Positions 11,375 through 22,860 of a stretch of DNA of 64,000 nucleotides are shown here, in pieces. Below the pieces are notes generated by a model. The model was given only the letters and a program-made list of their open reading frames with translations. It had not been told where the DNA came from and ran no database searches. The position numbers were made by a program, and so were the translations under genes. This DNA comes from Tetracentron sinense (Eukaryota; Streptophyta; Magnoliopsida; Trochodendrales; Trochodendraceae): assembly GCA_015143295.1 (NCBI GenBank), contig CM026574.1:16556938-16620937 (forward strand). The letters run 5' to 3'. The first letter of the stretch is position 1, and each line of letters begins with the position of its first letter.

Positions 11375-11925
11375 GTGAAGAACTTCTAGTTTGGCAAATC
11401 ATTGCTTTTTGTGCTTTTATGAGGAAGAGTTGGTGGATCATTTACTATTGCACCATCCTGTTGCTTTCAGGATTTTGGGACATTTCCTTTCTCGTTTGGG
11501 GGTGGGATAGGTTTTTCCTTCTTCCAATTTTTTAAACTTGTTGATCCTTGGGTGGATTGGATAACGCCCAGGAGGCAATAGGGATATCTTGCCTGGGTCA
11601 ATTCTTGGACACTATGGAAGGAGAGGAATAAGCGGGTTTTTGATAACACATCCTCTACATCTAGCCGACTATGTTCACGTATTAGTCTGTGGGATGGTGC
11701 TCTATTTAATGGGTGGGAGAAAAGGTGGGTAAGTTACTAGGATGATTCTCCTACATGGCTTTTGGGCTTGTCCTTTTAGTATTTGTTTATTAGATAGTGC
11801 ATCTTTTCTTTCCCCACCCCTATTTCTCCGTGTTTATAACCTTATAAACTCCCTTTGGAGGTCTTCTCTTTTGTGTTCTCTTCATATATTTAATATATTT
11901 CGATTGATTACCAATTCAAAAGAAA
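11375..11925 (+). mobile_element. LINE 3'-terminal fragment (zf-RVT region and tail)
   Basis: The plus-strand reading with frameshifts includes EESVDHLLLHHPVAFRILG and a W-TLWKERNKRVFDN-like phrase, the end of the LINE zinc-binding domain. Non-coding sequence follows, then an A-rich tail near 11920 (accaattcaaaagaaaaaaa). It is closely similar in kind to 4060-4620. Confidence 0.7.
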
Positions 11926-11969
11926 AAAAACTCCAATCTCGGACTACCTCCCAATACGTCGGGCTTCTT

Positions 11970-12600
11970 CCCATGGTAATAAATCTCGTCGAAACTGTAA
12001 TGGAGCGGTCGTTACGTAAAGATTTCGGTAATATCCGAACTGACGTTTGACGCTATATTACATACCATGAGTTTTAGAAACTCGTTCGATCTCACTTCTG
12101 AAAATTTCATTTTCTTCCCCTTCTCAAGCCAAATATAACCACTTTATCTTATTTATTTGGATAACATCTACTCTATGAATCAACGATTGGAATCTTCACA
12201 ATTCACTTTTGGGAAAAAATCAGTTTTGGACTTTTTGATTAGGTACGATTTTTTTCCAATCATTGTTAATTAATGCATATTAGCAAGGATTTCAAATGAA
12301 ATCAAAGAATCTATAATGATATGGGTTATTCAATTTTATTTTTATCTCATTATGTGTTAACTAAACTTGATAATATTAGTATTTCATGCATAATATTCAT
12401 CTAATGTCAATGCTTTTGTATGCTTATTATGTTTCAACATTTTTTCTTTAATTTTACAACTTTTTAAAAAAGCATTATCTACAAAATGGTAGAGGCATTA
12501 CGGGTTCTGACCATAACGGCGAAAACCATTACTTTACGAAGTTATGTAAATGTTTCAATCATACCCGCTATGCAAACCGAAACCATTATTTAAAATCTTA
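11970..12600. repeat. Dispersed repeat family, partial copy 1
   Basis: Diverged copy of the sequence found at about 37975-39290 and 51592-52240. Shared phrases include gacgctatattacat, taatgcatattagcaag, tttcaaatgaaat and cattatctacaaaatggt. No terminal repeats or coding capacity were recognised, so the family type is unknown. Confidence 0.7.
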
Positions 12601-13110
12601 CTTCTTCCCTCTTTCGAAGAATCTCCATGCTCTGTCTTATATCAAGATAGAAATCAGGGTCCTCATCTGAAGAGATGAACTTCATCTCCGTTATCACAGG
12701 AACAACAAAGAACCTTCGTGATTCTTTTTCATCTCAAAAGTTACGATGCCATGTCTTAAAGCTATCTGGAAATCTAACATTTTGAAAAACACAATCTTCA
12801 TTATTTGAGGAGATGGGTTCTACCCACAATGTCCCCTCAAAGCCAGATATTTTCTTTTGTTCATTTTCCTATAGGTTTGTCAGTGGATGGTCCGATCCAT
12901 CATAATCTTCCTGACTTCCTTAGGGATGGGTAAGCATCCCTTGACATTCATTCACATATGAGCCTGTTGCTCCTTAAACCTAGTCATGCCCACCGAATTT
13001 ATCTTAGAATAGTATTTACACATAATCTTGTGCATACTCTCATGATCCACCATTTCTTTGTGCTCCCAACCAATATTGAAGGATCTTCCAGTCATGATTA
13101 AGTATTGTAA
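12600..13110 (-). pseudogene. hAT transposase remnant with BED zinc finger
   Basis: The minus-strand reading from about 13105 down to 12880 gives WEHKEMVDHESMHKIMCKYY, then SVGMTRFKEQQAHM and NVKGCLPIPKEVRKIM. This is the spacing of the BED zinc finger that opens plant hAT transposases (CxxC...GxTRxKxHLAH...GC...P). The second cysteine of the CxxC is replaced by Y, one histidine is lost and a stop interrupts it. The rest of the transposase, including the dimerisation domain, is not recognisable. It lies within the intron in antisense orientation to the host gene. Confidence 0.65.
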
Positions 13111-14120
13111 GTCTGCAGCACAACTTAATTAGTGTTGTTGTGACGTTGAATCAGGCCGCTTTGGTTTCCCTCCGAGGTTATGGGCCTAGATTCTTTTCAT
13201 TTGGCTTGTTTTTCTTCTTCTTAGTTCTATTCCTTGTAGTAGCTAATCCCTGGTTTTCCTTCCTATTTCAGCCTCTGGGTTCACTCTCTTGTTAATTTTT
13301 TTTTTTGGATTCTATATATCTCTATATATATATATATATCCTCAGAATTACCAATAAAAGAAAGACAACAATGAAACAAATATAATAATGTCAAACACAC
13401 ACCACAAGATTCGAAATAACTAAAAAATATTAACAAACAATAATCTATGGAAAATTAATTAATTATATATTAATAAAATAAATATGAAATTAGTTTTAAT
13501 TAACATATCATTAGTATTAATGTATGGGCCTAATAGATCACACAGAGTAATCTCATATAAATATGTAAAATCCAAATACATAATAAATAGCTTAGAATCC
13601 TTATTGGATTATTAATTTTAAATTATTTTTAAAATTCAATTAATCACATAAATAATTTATTTTCCAAAAAAAAAAGGGTTAGAGTGGGGATCTAATAAAT
13701 CACCCTTAAAGCACAACATATAATAAACTCAACAATAAATGAGAAGTATATATCTATTAAAATGCAAATTTTCTTGTATTTTTGAAATTTTCAACAACCC
13801 TAAAAAAGAAGATAAAGTCTCATTGTTGGATTAATAAAGTTGGCTACTAATCTATAGATCTATGATCTAAAAGCATGTTTCCATCCAAAATTTTGAAGGG
13901 AAAAAAGTTAAAAACAAAGGATTTATCATACCTAGGTGAATACTGAAACTATTTTGATGCAATTTCCAAAGAGTTTGAATCCTTTTTTCAATTATTTTAC
14001 ATCAATGGATTGTGTGTTTTTGTGGTAGGAATTTGTGATTTGGAGCTTGGGTTCAAAGAAGAAAGAGAATAGTGGATTTTTTTCTAAATCCCAAAAGAGG
14101 ACTTTTAAGGTCTCGGTTTC
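13110..14120. other. AT-rich intronic sequence
   Basis: Very AT-rich, with a (TA)n stretch around 13315-13340 and no coding similarity. It probably belongs to the interior of the hAT-type relic. Confidence 0.4.
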
Positions 14121-14290
14121 AATGCTTTTGATATGCTTGATATGTATCGTAAGTTCTTAACCTGTCAGTCGTATCTATATGGTCGTTATGATACGATATC
14201 CTACAATATTCATGTAAAAAATTTATTACATGGGAGTATCGTATTGGTAAGGCCAAAAACTGATGCGTATATTTTTGAGCCTTGCTATGG

Positions 14291-15553
14291 CTTGAACAAC
14301 TCCTTTTTCTATAGTTATTTAGTGAAGAATTTGTTTGCTAATGATGCTGCTCATATCCCAACAGAATGAAACAATTAGAAAGGATTACTGGCTCATGTGA
14401 TTAGTGGTCCCGGCTGATCAATAGCTAAGGTTGAGCTCATTAAAACAGATCCAAGTACGGTGAGCAAAATTCACCATCCACGAAATCTGTCTGATTGTAG
14501 AGAATCCATTGACAGCATAAAGAACTACATCAGACCCTAAGCTTTATGTAGATATTGGGACAAAAGATGTGTTATCTGTAAATAATGTTGAGTTGTCTTG
14601 GTCCCTGATCTGGTACATCGTACATGTGTTCAAAGTGGGCTGAGTTCAAAGCAAATAAATGCTTGGAGAATATCTTCTATCAACAGGGAGTGGCATTGAT
14701 AACTTACTGGGTTTCAGGCTGATATGGGAGAATTAATGACAAAAACTTTCTTAACTTAATTGACAACCAACCAATTTAATCAGGTTCAGATGTTAATTTA
14801 CTTTTCATAAGTAAAATATTGAGCTAGAACAAGTTTAACTTGGCTATGGTCATGTAAGAACCAGAAATGCATTTTGGTATATTGTAGTGATTAGAACCTT
14901 AATGATGGGACCGGATTTGTCACCTTTATTTTATTTCATTCTTTTTTCTTTTGTTATGGATTAGTATTCAAAGTTAATAAATGTCATTCATGTGTTGAAA
15001 TATTTGGATATTCCAGCTGAACTACTATGTCAATGTGAATGTCTTTGTAATTGCTTTGCTGCCTTCCTGTTCAATTTCAACATTGTATGTGACACGTTTG
15101 TACGCGCATATGGGGATTTAGGGAAACTCAGCTGTACTGTTTCAGGTGGCCTGTCAATGACATGGTACGGATGATCCCAATGGTAGGGGACCTCACTATT
15201 CAATTATCCATCCAAGATAACCTAAACTTCAAATTGATCTGATTGGATTACAACAATCCAAAATCTAGACTCTTTCTGCCCTGTTGGTCTTATATTCTCT
15301 TTCCTTCCAAAAAAAAGTGTGATGGTTATGATCCTCTGATTATGTCAACTATTTGCTTAGGAAATCTCTTAGGACGAGGCACATCAATCGGGGATTCCCA
15401 CAAGTACCATTATTTATTTTACCCCACAGGTCCCCACCACTCTTGCTTCCTGATAAACCCATGTAAATATGTTGGTGTTTGTCTGTGTGTGTGTTGATAT
15501 TTGATGAGCTTCTTTGTAATTTTTTGAACACCTGATTAATATATGCTTTGTAG
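14291..15553. other. Intronic sequence without recognisable features
   Basis: No open frame here resembles a known domain and no terminal repeats were found. A (TG)-rich stretch precedes the acceptor (tgtctgtgtgtgtgttg near 15480), and the acceptor tract tttgtag closes it. Confidence 0.5.
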
Positions 15554-16131
15554 AGACTACACCTTGTAGGCACTCCCCATTGTTGTTCAGTCAAAGACTA
15601 AAAATTGCAGTGGATGTTGCACGGTGTCTGTATTACCTCCATGATAGAGGCCTGCCTCATGGTAACCTAAAGCCAACAAATATACTCCTGATAGGCCCTG
15701 ATCTCAGTGCCCGCCTCACTGATTATGGTCTCCACCGTCTCATGACACCTGCTGGCATCGCAGAACAGATATTGAATTTGGGAGCTCTTGGGTATTGTGC
15801 TCCAGAACTTTCTACTGCTGCCAAACCGTTGCCTTCATTTAAAACCGATGTTTATGCATTCGGAGTGATACTGATGGAGTTGTTAACTAGAAGAAGTGCC
15901 GGTGACATAATTTCCGGTCAGTCAGGTGCTGTCGATCTTACAGATTGGGTTCGCCTGTGTGCCGATGAAAGACGAGGAATGGATTGCTTTGACAGAGACA
16001 TTGCAGGTGGTGAGGAATCTCTGAACGCGATGAATGAATTGCTTGCCATATCACTCAGGTGTATTCTTCCTGTAAATGAGAGGCCTAACATCAGACAAGT
16101 CTTCCAGGATCTGTGTTCTGTATCTGTTTGA
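15554..16131 (+). CDS. SIRK1-like (At5g10020 family): LRR receptor-like pseudokinase, last exon (kinase C-lobe)
   Basis: This exon encodes the last 191 residues and the TGA stop at 16129-16131. It continues ETTPCRHSP...FSQRLKIAVDVARCLYYL. The catalytic loop reads PHGNLKPTN, with HGN where active kinases have HRD. The magnesium loop reads LTDYGLHRL, with DYG instead of DFG. Later kinase landmarks are present: GYCAPE in place of APE, DVYAFGVILMELLT, and an RPNIRQV tail. The catalytic aspartate is absent, so the protein is predicted to be a pseudokinase, as is known for At5g10020 and GHR1. With the previous exon the window encodes 750 residues of the C-terminal part. The frame is open and shows no sign of decay. 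Confidence 0.9.
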
Positions 16132-16790
16132 AATATTTGTACACGTCTTGGAATTAATTTTTTTTCTCAACTGGTTATTTTCCTGGGTTTCCAAGCCTTC
16201 TGATCTGGGCTAATCTCCACAATTTTTTTTCCATGTAAAGGGATGATTGATCCATTGATTGATTGATATTATTTGAGTTTGAGTTTGAGCTTGAATTGAT
16301 CTCATTGAGATTGCTGACAGAAATATTCACTTGTCCTTGATAATGAAGTAGAATTTGGTTAACATATTTACACATTCAGTTCAGAATGGCACATAAATTG
16401 CAAATAATCATCTAATATTCAAGAGTGCACCAAACCTACTGCAACTTTTATGAGCCTTTTCTTCCTTTAATCTCATCTTCTCCAAGCGACTGCGAAGGAT
16501 TTCGGGCATTGGGCCTTTGTATTAAGTTTTGCTGTTTGTTTTTCAGAACCCAAATAAATAACTAATAAATTAGGCAGGCGCGATAACAATATCACTTGAT
16601 GTTACAGCTAATAAGAATAATAATAGTTTAAAGGCATGATTAATGTTTTTTGCATCTTCCTTCATGTGTTTAAGTCTCTGGTTTGAGGGTTTTCAACAAT
16701 TTGCGATCCCAGTTTCATGTGATGCCTGCATTTTGTTACTACCCTTATTTTAAATGTAAAATAATTAAATATTAAATATTAAAAAAATAC
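16132..16790 (+). other. 3' UTR and downstream flank of the pseudokinase gene
   Basis: T-rich non-coding DNA. Short repeats ttgattgattgat and tttgagtttgag occur at 16248-16300. No clear single polyadenylation signal can be chosen and no other feature is seen. Confidence 0.5.
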
Positions 16791-16799
16791 TGGGTGTGA

Positions 16800-17069
16800 A
16801 GCAAAGGAGAATCCATTTGTTTCCAGCAATATTTCAAGATGTGAGATGCATCAGAGGTTCCTGAAACACCCCTTCTAACGCAGAAGGCACAACCAAATTT
16901 TGGCTCCTGATGCAAACTCAGAACTCATGGGTACACGAAGAATTCTCACCAGCTAGAACTAAAAATAACAAAGAGCAAAATGGTCTAGCTCGTAAATAGT
17001 CATGGGTAGACGAAGAATTCTCACGAGATCCGAAGTTCGAGTCCTTTGAAGTAAAACAAGTTTGGGTAT
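16800..17069. repeat. Short tandem duplication upstream of a small LTR
   Basis: The phrase catgggta-acgaagaattctcac occurs twice, about 75 bp apart (16927 and 17002), with agctcgtaaatag between. It lies directly upstream of the LTR-like block at 17070. No coding similarity was found. Confidence 0.5.
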
Positions 17070-17342
17070 TGTGGTGGGTCCAAAATTGATCTTCTCCTCT
17101 TGCTACACCTATACGAATAGCTTCCTTCTTCTTCCTCCTTACAATGCAGGGTCCTCCAACCTGTAAAGACACTCTCATACTTAAGTCAGTCAAAGTTGAG
17201 GAAGAAGTAGATGGTCATCTGCCATGGGTGATTCCCAGAGGAGGAAGAGGATCCTATTTTTCCAGTGAGCAAAGGACACGTGTAGCAAGAGGAAAGTATC
17301 AATTTTGAACCCACCACAAAATGGCGCCATCTGTGGGAGGAT
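17070..17342 (+). mobile_element. Small LTR with adjacent primer-binding site
   Basis: 17070-17318 starts tgtggtgggtccaaaatt and ends aattttgaacccaccaca. It is thus a 249-bp TG...CA block with unusually long inverted ends (about 17 bp). Four bases later, 17322-17337 reads tggcgccatctgtggg, the primer-binding-site phrase of many plant Ty3/gypsy elements. Homologous but longer LTR-like copies occur at 21149 and 23455. No internal polyprotein follows, as a LINE fragment begins by about 17590. Confidence 0.65.
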
Positions 17343-17589
17343 CACTGGGGGATTGAGAAAAAAGAGAGAATCCAAAAGACAAAATTTTCTGTGGCAAGTT
17401 TTACTTTGCGCCAAATGTGCTGAATAGAAAGGATGCCCAAATCAGCCATTTTCTTCTTAATAGAAACTAGAAACCACAATGTTGCGGGGATGCCAGGGAG
17501 CGGTTTCTACGTAAGAGAGGCATTTAAATGATCTAAGGGAGTCTGTTAGCTACCACTAAAGTGGGGAAACCATTTGCTAAAGCAATGTC

Positions 17590-18510
17590 CAGGCCTTGAC
17601 TAATTGCTTGGAGCTCCATGTGAAGGATGTCACGACTTGCCACTCCAGATGCGAAGGCCAATTGAGGGTAGCTCTGAAAATACCCCTGATCGGACTGAAC
17701 CATCACAATTTAAAGGCCACTGCCCTTGAGAGGGAGGGGGCCAACTGCACCATTCAGGCACAGGACACAAAAATTTGCACTTGATGTGCCTAGAGGCTAG
17801 AAATTCTCTGTTGGAGGCATTGTCGTCAATCTCAAGGTCTGCTCTATGAAAGTTGAGTTGCGTATCTCTGATGATTTTGAAGGCGATTTGATCCGGAGGT
17901 AAGAAAGAATTGCTGAAAATTCTGTTGTTCCTTTCGATCCATTTATGATAGATAGTAGCACAAAAAACGACTCTCTTGATGTTTGATATAAGAGAATTTC
18001 CTTGAAACGAGGTAGCAGCCCAAGCCAATTGGATGTCCCAAGGTTGAATCTAGCGGTTGCTATAGTGGCACTTGCTTAAAAAATACTTCCAAATTTTGTT
18101 AGTGTAGCAACAATCAAAGAAAAGATGTGGGATGTTCTCTGAATTTGATCGACAAAAAGAAGCACCTGGACCTCTGAATGATGCACCTGGAGCTTATCTT
18201 GGGTTTGTAGACTAGTGGAGAAAGCAAACCTGGAGATAAACGAATGTCGAGGGACATGATTTCGGCCCAGAGAAGGTTGTGCCAATGGGCTAAAGGCTGG
18301 ACAGAGCAGATACTGTTCAAGGCTAATTTCAGAGAATAGGAGCCAGCAACCTTTTTGAGATCATTCCAAATAACTTGGTCTTCGTTGAGGGCTGAGTTAA
18401 TGGCGACATTTTGAAATCATTCCAAACATCAATAGGAGCAACTGAATTTGCAGGGGGAAGGTGACCACTCATTGTCCAAGATCAGCTCAGCAACCTTGGC
18501 TATATGGACT
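17590..18510 (-). mobile_element. LINE 3' part (zf-RVT and RNase H start), minus strand
   Basis: The minus-strand reading from 18028 to 17630 gives FCATIYHKWIERNNRIF and later PPPSQGQWPLNCDGS, the junction between the zf-RVT region and the C-terminal RNase H-like domain of plant LINEs. The zf-RVT itself is readable with frameshifts from 18480 to 18080. The element continues on the far side of the LTR at 20694-20940. Confidence 0.75.
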
Positions 18511-18514
18511 CAAA

Positions 18515-20693
18515 TTTAATTCCTTGTTTTTCATACTAATTGATCTAATTTTCTAGAGAAATATGTCAAAAGTTTATGCATTATTCCTATGAAAATTAAT
18601 GTTTGATATCTTGAATAAGAAAACTCATTTATTTAGTTCATTTTAACTCGTTCCAATGAATAAATTGCATGAAATCGAAGATAAATAAAAAGTAGCAAAA
18701 GACTTAAAATAAAAAAAAAAATGGATTGGCGATTAGCCGATCGATCACCCATCGGCGGCGATCGATCGGCCGACACGGTGATTTTCTTGAGAATGACTTT
18801 TTTCTGACTTTTTGAATTCCCTTGAGTCCCAATTTTATATAAACCTCTCAAACTCGGGAGTTAGGGTTTCCAAAGCATTCTAAACCTAAAAGAGAGAAAA
18901 AAAAAATAGAGTTTCTAAGAGATAAAAATGGGAGAAACCTAAGGAATTCAAGGATTCGATCAGAAAAGAAAAAAATAGACTTAAAGATTGAGAACAAGCC
19001 TTATTTGCAAGCGATAGATCGTAGGGAAACGATCAAGTAAGGTAAATAACGATCCCGAGTTATCAATCTCTTGAATATTAATCTAAAGGAAGAATTAAAA
19101 GGAATAGATCAAAGTAAGAACAGGACAATAAGTAAAATCTAAGAATTTTTATCATCCTTTATATCGTTTTATGAATGGTTAAAGTAAGATGTGAATAATA
19201 TGATTAAGATGTGAATAACCATATTTATATATATATTTTTTTGTTTTAACAAGAGGATTGAGAATTTATGATGGATGTATGAATTCCTGGAGTTGAATGA
19301 AATGGATGAAATAATTGAATGATGGATATGGACTCTTTGTGGCATTAGAGTTATATGTTAGTATGGTTGTAGATATACTCTGAGAATTGTGATTGACAAA
19401 TTGTGTAGTGTATTCATGATATTTATCTAGATTAAAATGGTATAGTGGATATTTAAATTAAATTGTAAATTATGCATGTTGACAGCAAACCATGATTAAA
19501 GAATGTTAAAATGGTTGAAACTATGAATGTTGTTTTGTGTTATTCTACATTATTATACGTGATTTATTCTTGGGTAAAAGAGCCTTTAACGAGGGTCTTG
19601 CTTGCCTAGGTCTATTAAAATAGTTGAATGGGACGCTATGATGAGATTTCTCATGACCCTTGACTAATAGTCATAGGTAAAATTTACCCAAGTGTGTATC
19701 ACTGTGCACTCACCATTGTAAAACATGCACTTGTATAAAGAGTGAATTAAGAGCACTAATAAGGAAATAAGTAAGATAAGGGCAAAGTAGGTAAGTAAGA
19801 AAGAAAAACACACGAAAGCGATAATGCATTATTAAGTTTTGTACCACCAACTACCATAAAAAATGCGATAATTATGCCAAAATTAGTAAGCCGTTGTACC
19901 AGATAATGTATTAAGTAAGTCGTCTGTGACGAATAATGTATGAAAGGTGGTACCTCGGTAAGTAAAGTATAGTAACCTCTTTCTATATAAGATAAAGCAG
20001 TATGTTAAGTTATTACCCAATGCATGTTGATGTGTTTTTATAAAATAGTAAAGTAAAAAAGTAGGAAAAGTAAGATAGGTATGAAAGTATGAAAGGTAAG
20101 AAAAAAAGTAAGAAAATGAATGACATAATGTACTCACATGTTATTGTCTACACTCTAATTTATGTATGAGAACTGAAGTAGAACTATCACATATATGCAT
20201 ATTGATGTTTAAGATATTGTTTTCTATGGTTTGTTATATACGCGGAGTAACTTGTTACTCAGCCGATAAATTTGTTATCGGTAGGTTCTGGTTTTGATAT
20301 TTGTGCACCGGGACCTTAGGAAGAGAAAGAGTACATCGCAGAACCAGAAGGTAATCGTCCCGAAGAAGAATGGGATCTTGATCGGTGGTCATATTATTGA
20401 GTTTTGGTTTATTAGTGGTGGTTTGAATTATAAAGGAACTGTAATTGAAGATTATTCTAGATTTATGTTTAGTTTGGTTTGACGGTTAAAAATCTTGATG
20501 GATGATTCAATTTATTTATGTTCAGTTGATTAGCAATTTTAAATTGGAGTTTGTTTGAAGTATTAAATGTTAGTTAATTTATGAAATTTTTAAGTTTGAA
20601 ATTTAGTATGCTTTTATTGCGTCTAATAGAATGGTATGATAAATCACGTGCCAAAGATCTCACATTCTCCTAAGGGGATTTTGGGGTGTGACA
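18515..20693 (-). mobile_element. Probable solo LTR, about 2.2 kb, inserted in the LINE
   Basis: Read on the minus strand it begins TGTCACACCCC, a common start of plant gypsy (Tekay-like) LTRs, at 20693. It interrupts the minus-strand LINE whose two parts flank it. No polyprotein motifs occur inside; the 62-codon frame at 20294 is not recognisable. The left boundary near 18515 and the target duplication could not be fixed. Confidence 0.5.
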
Positions 20694-20940
20694 TTGACAT
20701 TGGGGGGTAAGCCGGAGTCAAATTGGAAACTATATCCAAACACGTTTATGAGAATATCTTGGGATGCTAAGGATCAAACCATAGAGAGGCGACGCTCCAG
20801 AAGCTATAGAGTGAAAGATGAAGTCTTTTGCAACCTCTCTCCGATTTAAAATTTTGTGCCACATCCAAGAACTGTCATTAGTGATTTTTAAGATCCATAA
20901 ATTTGACCCCCTGATGCAACGGGCGTAACACTATTGAACC
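20694..20940 (-). mobile_element. LINE fragment, upstream part of the copy at 17590-18510
   Basis: The minus-strand reading gives SSWMWHKILNRREVAKDF and HSIASGASPLYG, the region just after the LINE reverse transcriptase and before zf-RVT. Its continuation is found at 18510 and below, on the other side of the solo LTR. Confidence 0.65.
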
Positions 20941-20969
20941 CATTGACTGTCCAATCTAGAGGCTATGAT

Positions 20970-21140
20970 TGAGTTTTTTGCTCCTTTTGTTTGCTATTTG
21001 CTCCCCACCCTCAATGCTAGGTAAACGATTGAATGTTTTGCTCCTCTTATTTATTTTTTGCTCATCTTGTTTGCTTTCTGCTCCGAACCCTCTATGCTAA
21101 GTAGATGATTATTAAAGTGTGTTTCTGTCAAGTGTGTTTT
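20970..21140. repeat. Inverted partner of the minisatellite at 23180-23400
   Basis: The reverse complement of this block (phrases such as ctccccaccctcaatgctaggtaaac on the plus strand) matches the 60-bp repeat units at 23180-23400. At least two units are present here. Confidence 0.75.
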
Positions 21141-21148
21141 GCCATCTT

Positions 21149-21712
21149 GTGGTGGGTCAGAAATTGATCTTCTCTTCTTGCTACATGTATCCTCTACTCA
21201 CTGGACGAATAACTTCCTTCTTCCTCCTTACAACGTGGGGGTCTCCAATCTGCAAAGACACTTCGATGCTTAAGTCAGTTACAGTAAAGTAGAGGAAGAA
21301 GAAGAAGGTCATCTTCCATGGGTGATTCCCAGAGGAGGAAGAGGATCCCCTCCTTCCTTGCCCATTCAAAACTCTTTTAAGGTTCATTTCAGGCTTAGCT
21401 TTACGTCACATCAGTAGTCTGTGTCTTACCTACCACCTCAACTTCAATGTTAGTAGTCTGTGGGCTTTTTTTCACGTTGATAGTCTGCATATGTGGCTTG
21501 TCGGGATCGTACTACGGTCTGGCGTGATGAGATGTTTGACAACTAGGGAGCTCAACAGCTAAGGAGCTAGGGAGCTTGGCATCTAGGGAGCTAGGGACGC
21601 AGCCCAATTACGCCAATTCGACAAGTATGGCAGGTCGGATGTGCAGTCCTATATAGCTAGAAATGTGTACTATTGTATGGCCAGGAACCATACTTGTTCC
21701 CCTTACAATACC
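21149..21712. repeat. LTR-like direct repeat, copy 1
   Basis: Starts tgtggtgggtcagaaattg and is closely similar over about 560 bp to 23455-24053. Its first 230 bp also match the small LTR at 17070-17318. It contains the uninterrupted target of the MITE at 24054 (catacttgttcccc at about 21690). It probably represents an LTR of a non-autonomous retroelement, but no primer-binding site is seen after it. Confidence 0.65.
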
Positions 21713-21859
21713 CTCCCCCTGGGGCCTCGGGCGTAGCTTGAGGTCCCGAGAAGATATGGTGTACTGACAATTTCCAATTGTGCGCATGCATGATGTTTCA
21801 GTTGCTTGGACGGAGTAGATCTTGTTCGAGCCTACATGACCCACTTGTCGAGCAAGGCA

Positions 21860-22455
21860 ACGTGGAAGCTAAAGAGCTAGGCAGCAAGGCGGTCAGGTAG
21901 CAAGACAGCTAGGCACCAAGAGAGCTAGGGCAGCAAGAGAGTTAGGCAGCTCGACACCAAGAGAGCTAGGGCAGCGAGAGAGCTAGGCAGCTCAATATCA
22001 TGAGAGCTAGGGCAAGAAGAGAGCTAGGCAGCTCGACACCAAGAGAGTTAGGGCAGTGAGAGAGCTAGGTAGCTCGACACCAAGAGAGCTAGGGCAGCAA
22101 GAGAGCTAGGTAGCTTGACACTTAGAGAGCTAAGCAGCTTGACACCAAAACAACTAGGACATCGTGAGAGCTAGACAGCTCGACACCAAGAGAGTTGGGC
22201 AGCTCGACACCAAGAGAGCTAGGGCGGTGAGAGAGCTAGGCAGCACAACACCAAGAAGGCTAGGGGGAGAAAGACAGCTAGGCAACTCGAAACCAAGAGA
22301 GTTAGTGCAGAAAGAGAGCTAGGTAGCTCGACACCAAGAGAACTAGAGCAGCGATAGAACTAGGTAGTTTGACAGCAATAGATCTAGGGCTGCAAGAGAG
22401 ATAGGCAACTCGACACCAAGAGAGCTAGGCCAGCAAGAGAGCTGGGCATCTCGGC
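21860..22455. repeat. 41-bp minisatellite array
   Basis: About a dozen head-to-tail units based on agctcgacaccaagagag followed by ctagggcagcgagagagctaggc. Unit length is 41 bp, with a few short 24-bp units. Units differ by scattered substitutions. The array is bounded by the LTR-like repeats at 21149 and 23455 and has no coding capacity. Confidence 0.85.
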
Positions 22456-22479
22456 TTGACTCCTTTTTGTGATTCCAAA

Positions 22480-22860
22480 ATGATTGGCCTGACCTGTCCT
22501 CTTAAGGAAAAGAAACTCTTATGGCCTTAGGAACCTACGAAGAGAGACAACCCGACCTATCCCCTTAGGGAGCAGGAACTCTTATGGCCTTAGGAACCTT
22601 CGAAGAGAGACAACTCGACCTGTCCCCTCAGGGAGCATGAAACTCTTAAGGCCTTTGGAACCTCCAAAGAGGGACAACCCAACTTGTCCCCTCAAGGAGC
22701 AGGAACTCTTATGGCCTTAAACGCCTCCGGAGAGGACTTGTCGACTCCAACCTTTCTCCGAAGACGACAAAGGCCTTAAACGCCTCTGGAGAGGACTTGT
22801 CGGCTCTGATATGTCTTCGAAGAGGACATGGGCCTTAAACGCTTATGGAGAGGATTTTGA
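22480..22860. repeat. Second tandem array, units of about 70 bp
   Basis: Four to six diverged units containing gacctgtcccctcagggagc followed by ggaactcttatggcctta, becoming shorter (ggccttaaacgcctctggag) toward the right. It follows the 41-bp array immediately. Confidence 0.75.

Larger units (their letters stand above)
10930..14290 (-). mobile_element. Degraded hAT-type DNA transposon with GTATCG-rich ends
   Basis: The left end (atggctcaaatgttggtatcg) and the right end read on the minus strand (aaggctcaaaaatatacgc) are diverged inverted repeats sharing GGCTCAAA, with clusters of gatacgtatcg motifs. The interior contains a minus-strand BED zinc-finger remnant of a hAT transposase (12880-13105), a LINE fragment and one copy of the dispersed repeat also found at 38 and 52 kb. 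The outer boundaries are approximate and no clean target duplication is visible. Confidence 0.45.
6960..15553 (+). other. 8.6-kb intron splitting the kinase-like domain
   Basis: The donor GTAAGA at 6960 and acceptor TTTGTAG at 15547-15553 join the two exons in frame: a single G from the upstream exon plus AG gives the conserved glutamate at the start of ETTPCRHSP. The intron holds a Ty3/gypsy remnant, a LINE tail, a hAT-type relic, a second LINE fragment and MITEs, each listed separately. At 8594 bp it is far longer than typical introns in small plant genomes. Confidence 0.88.
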
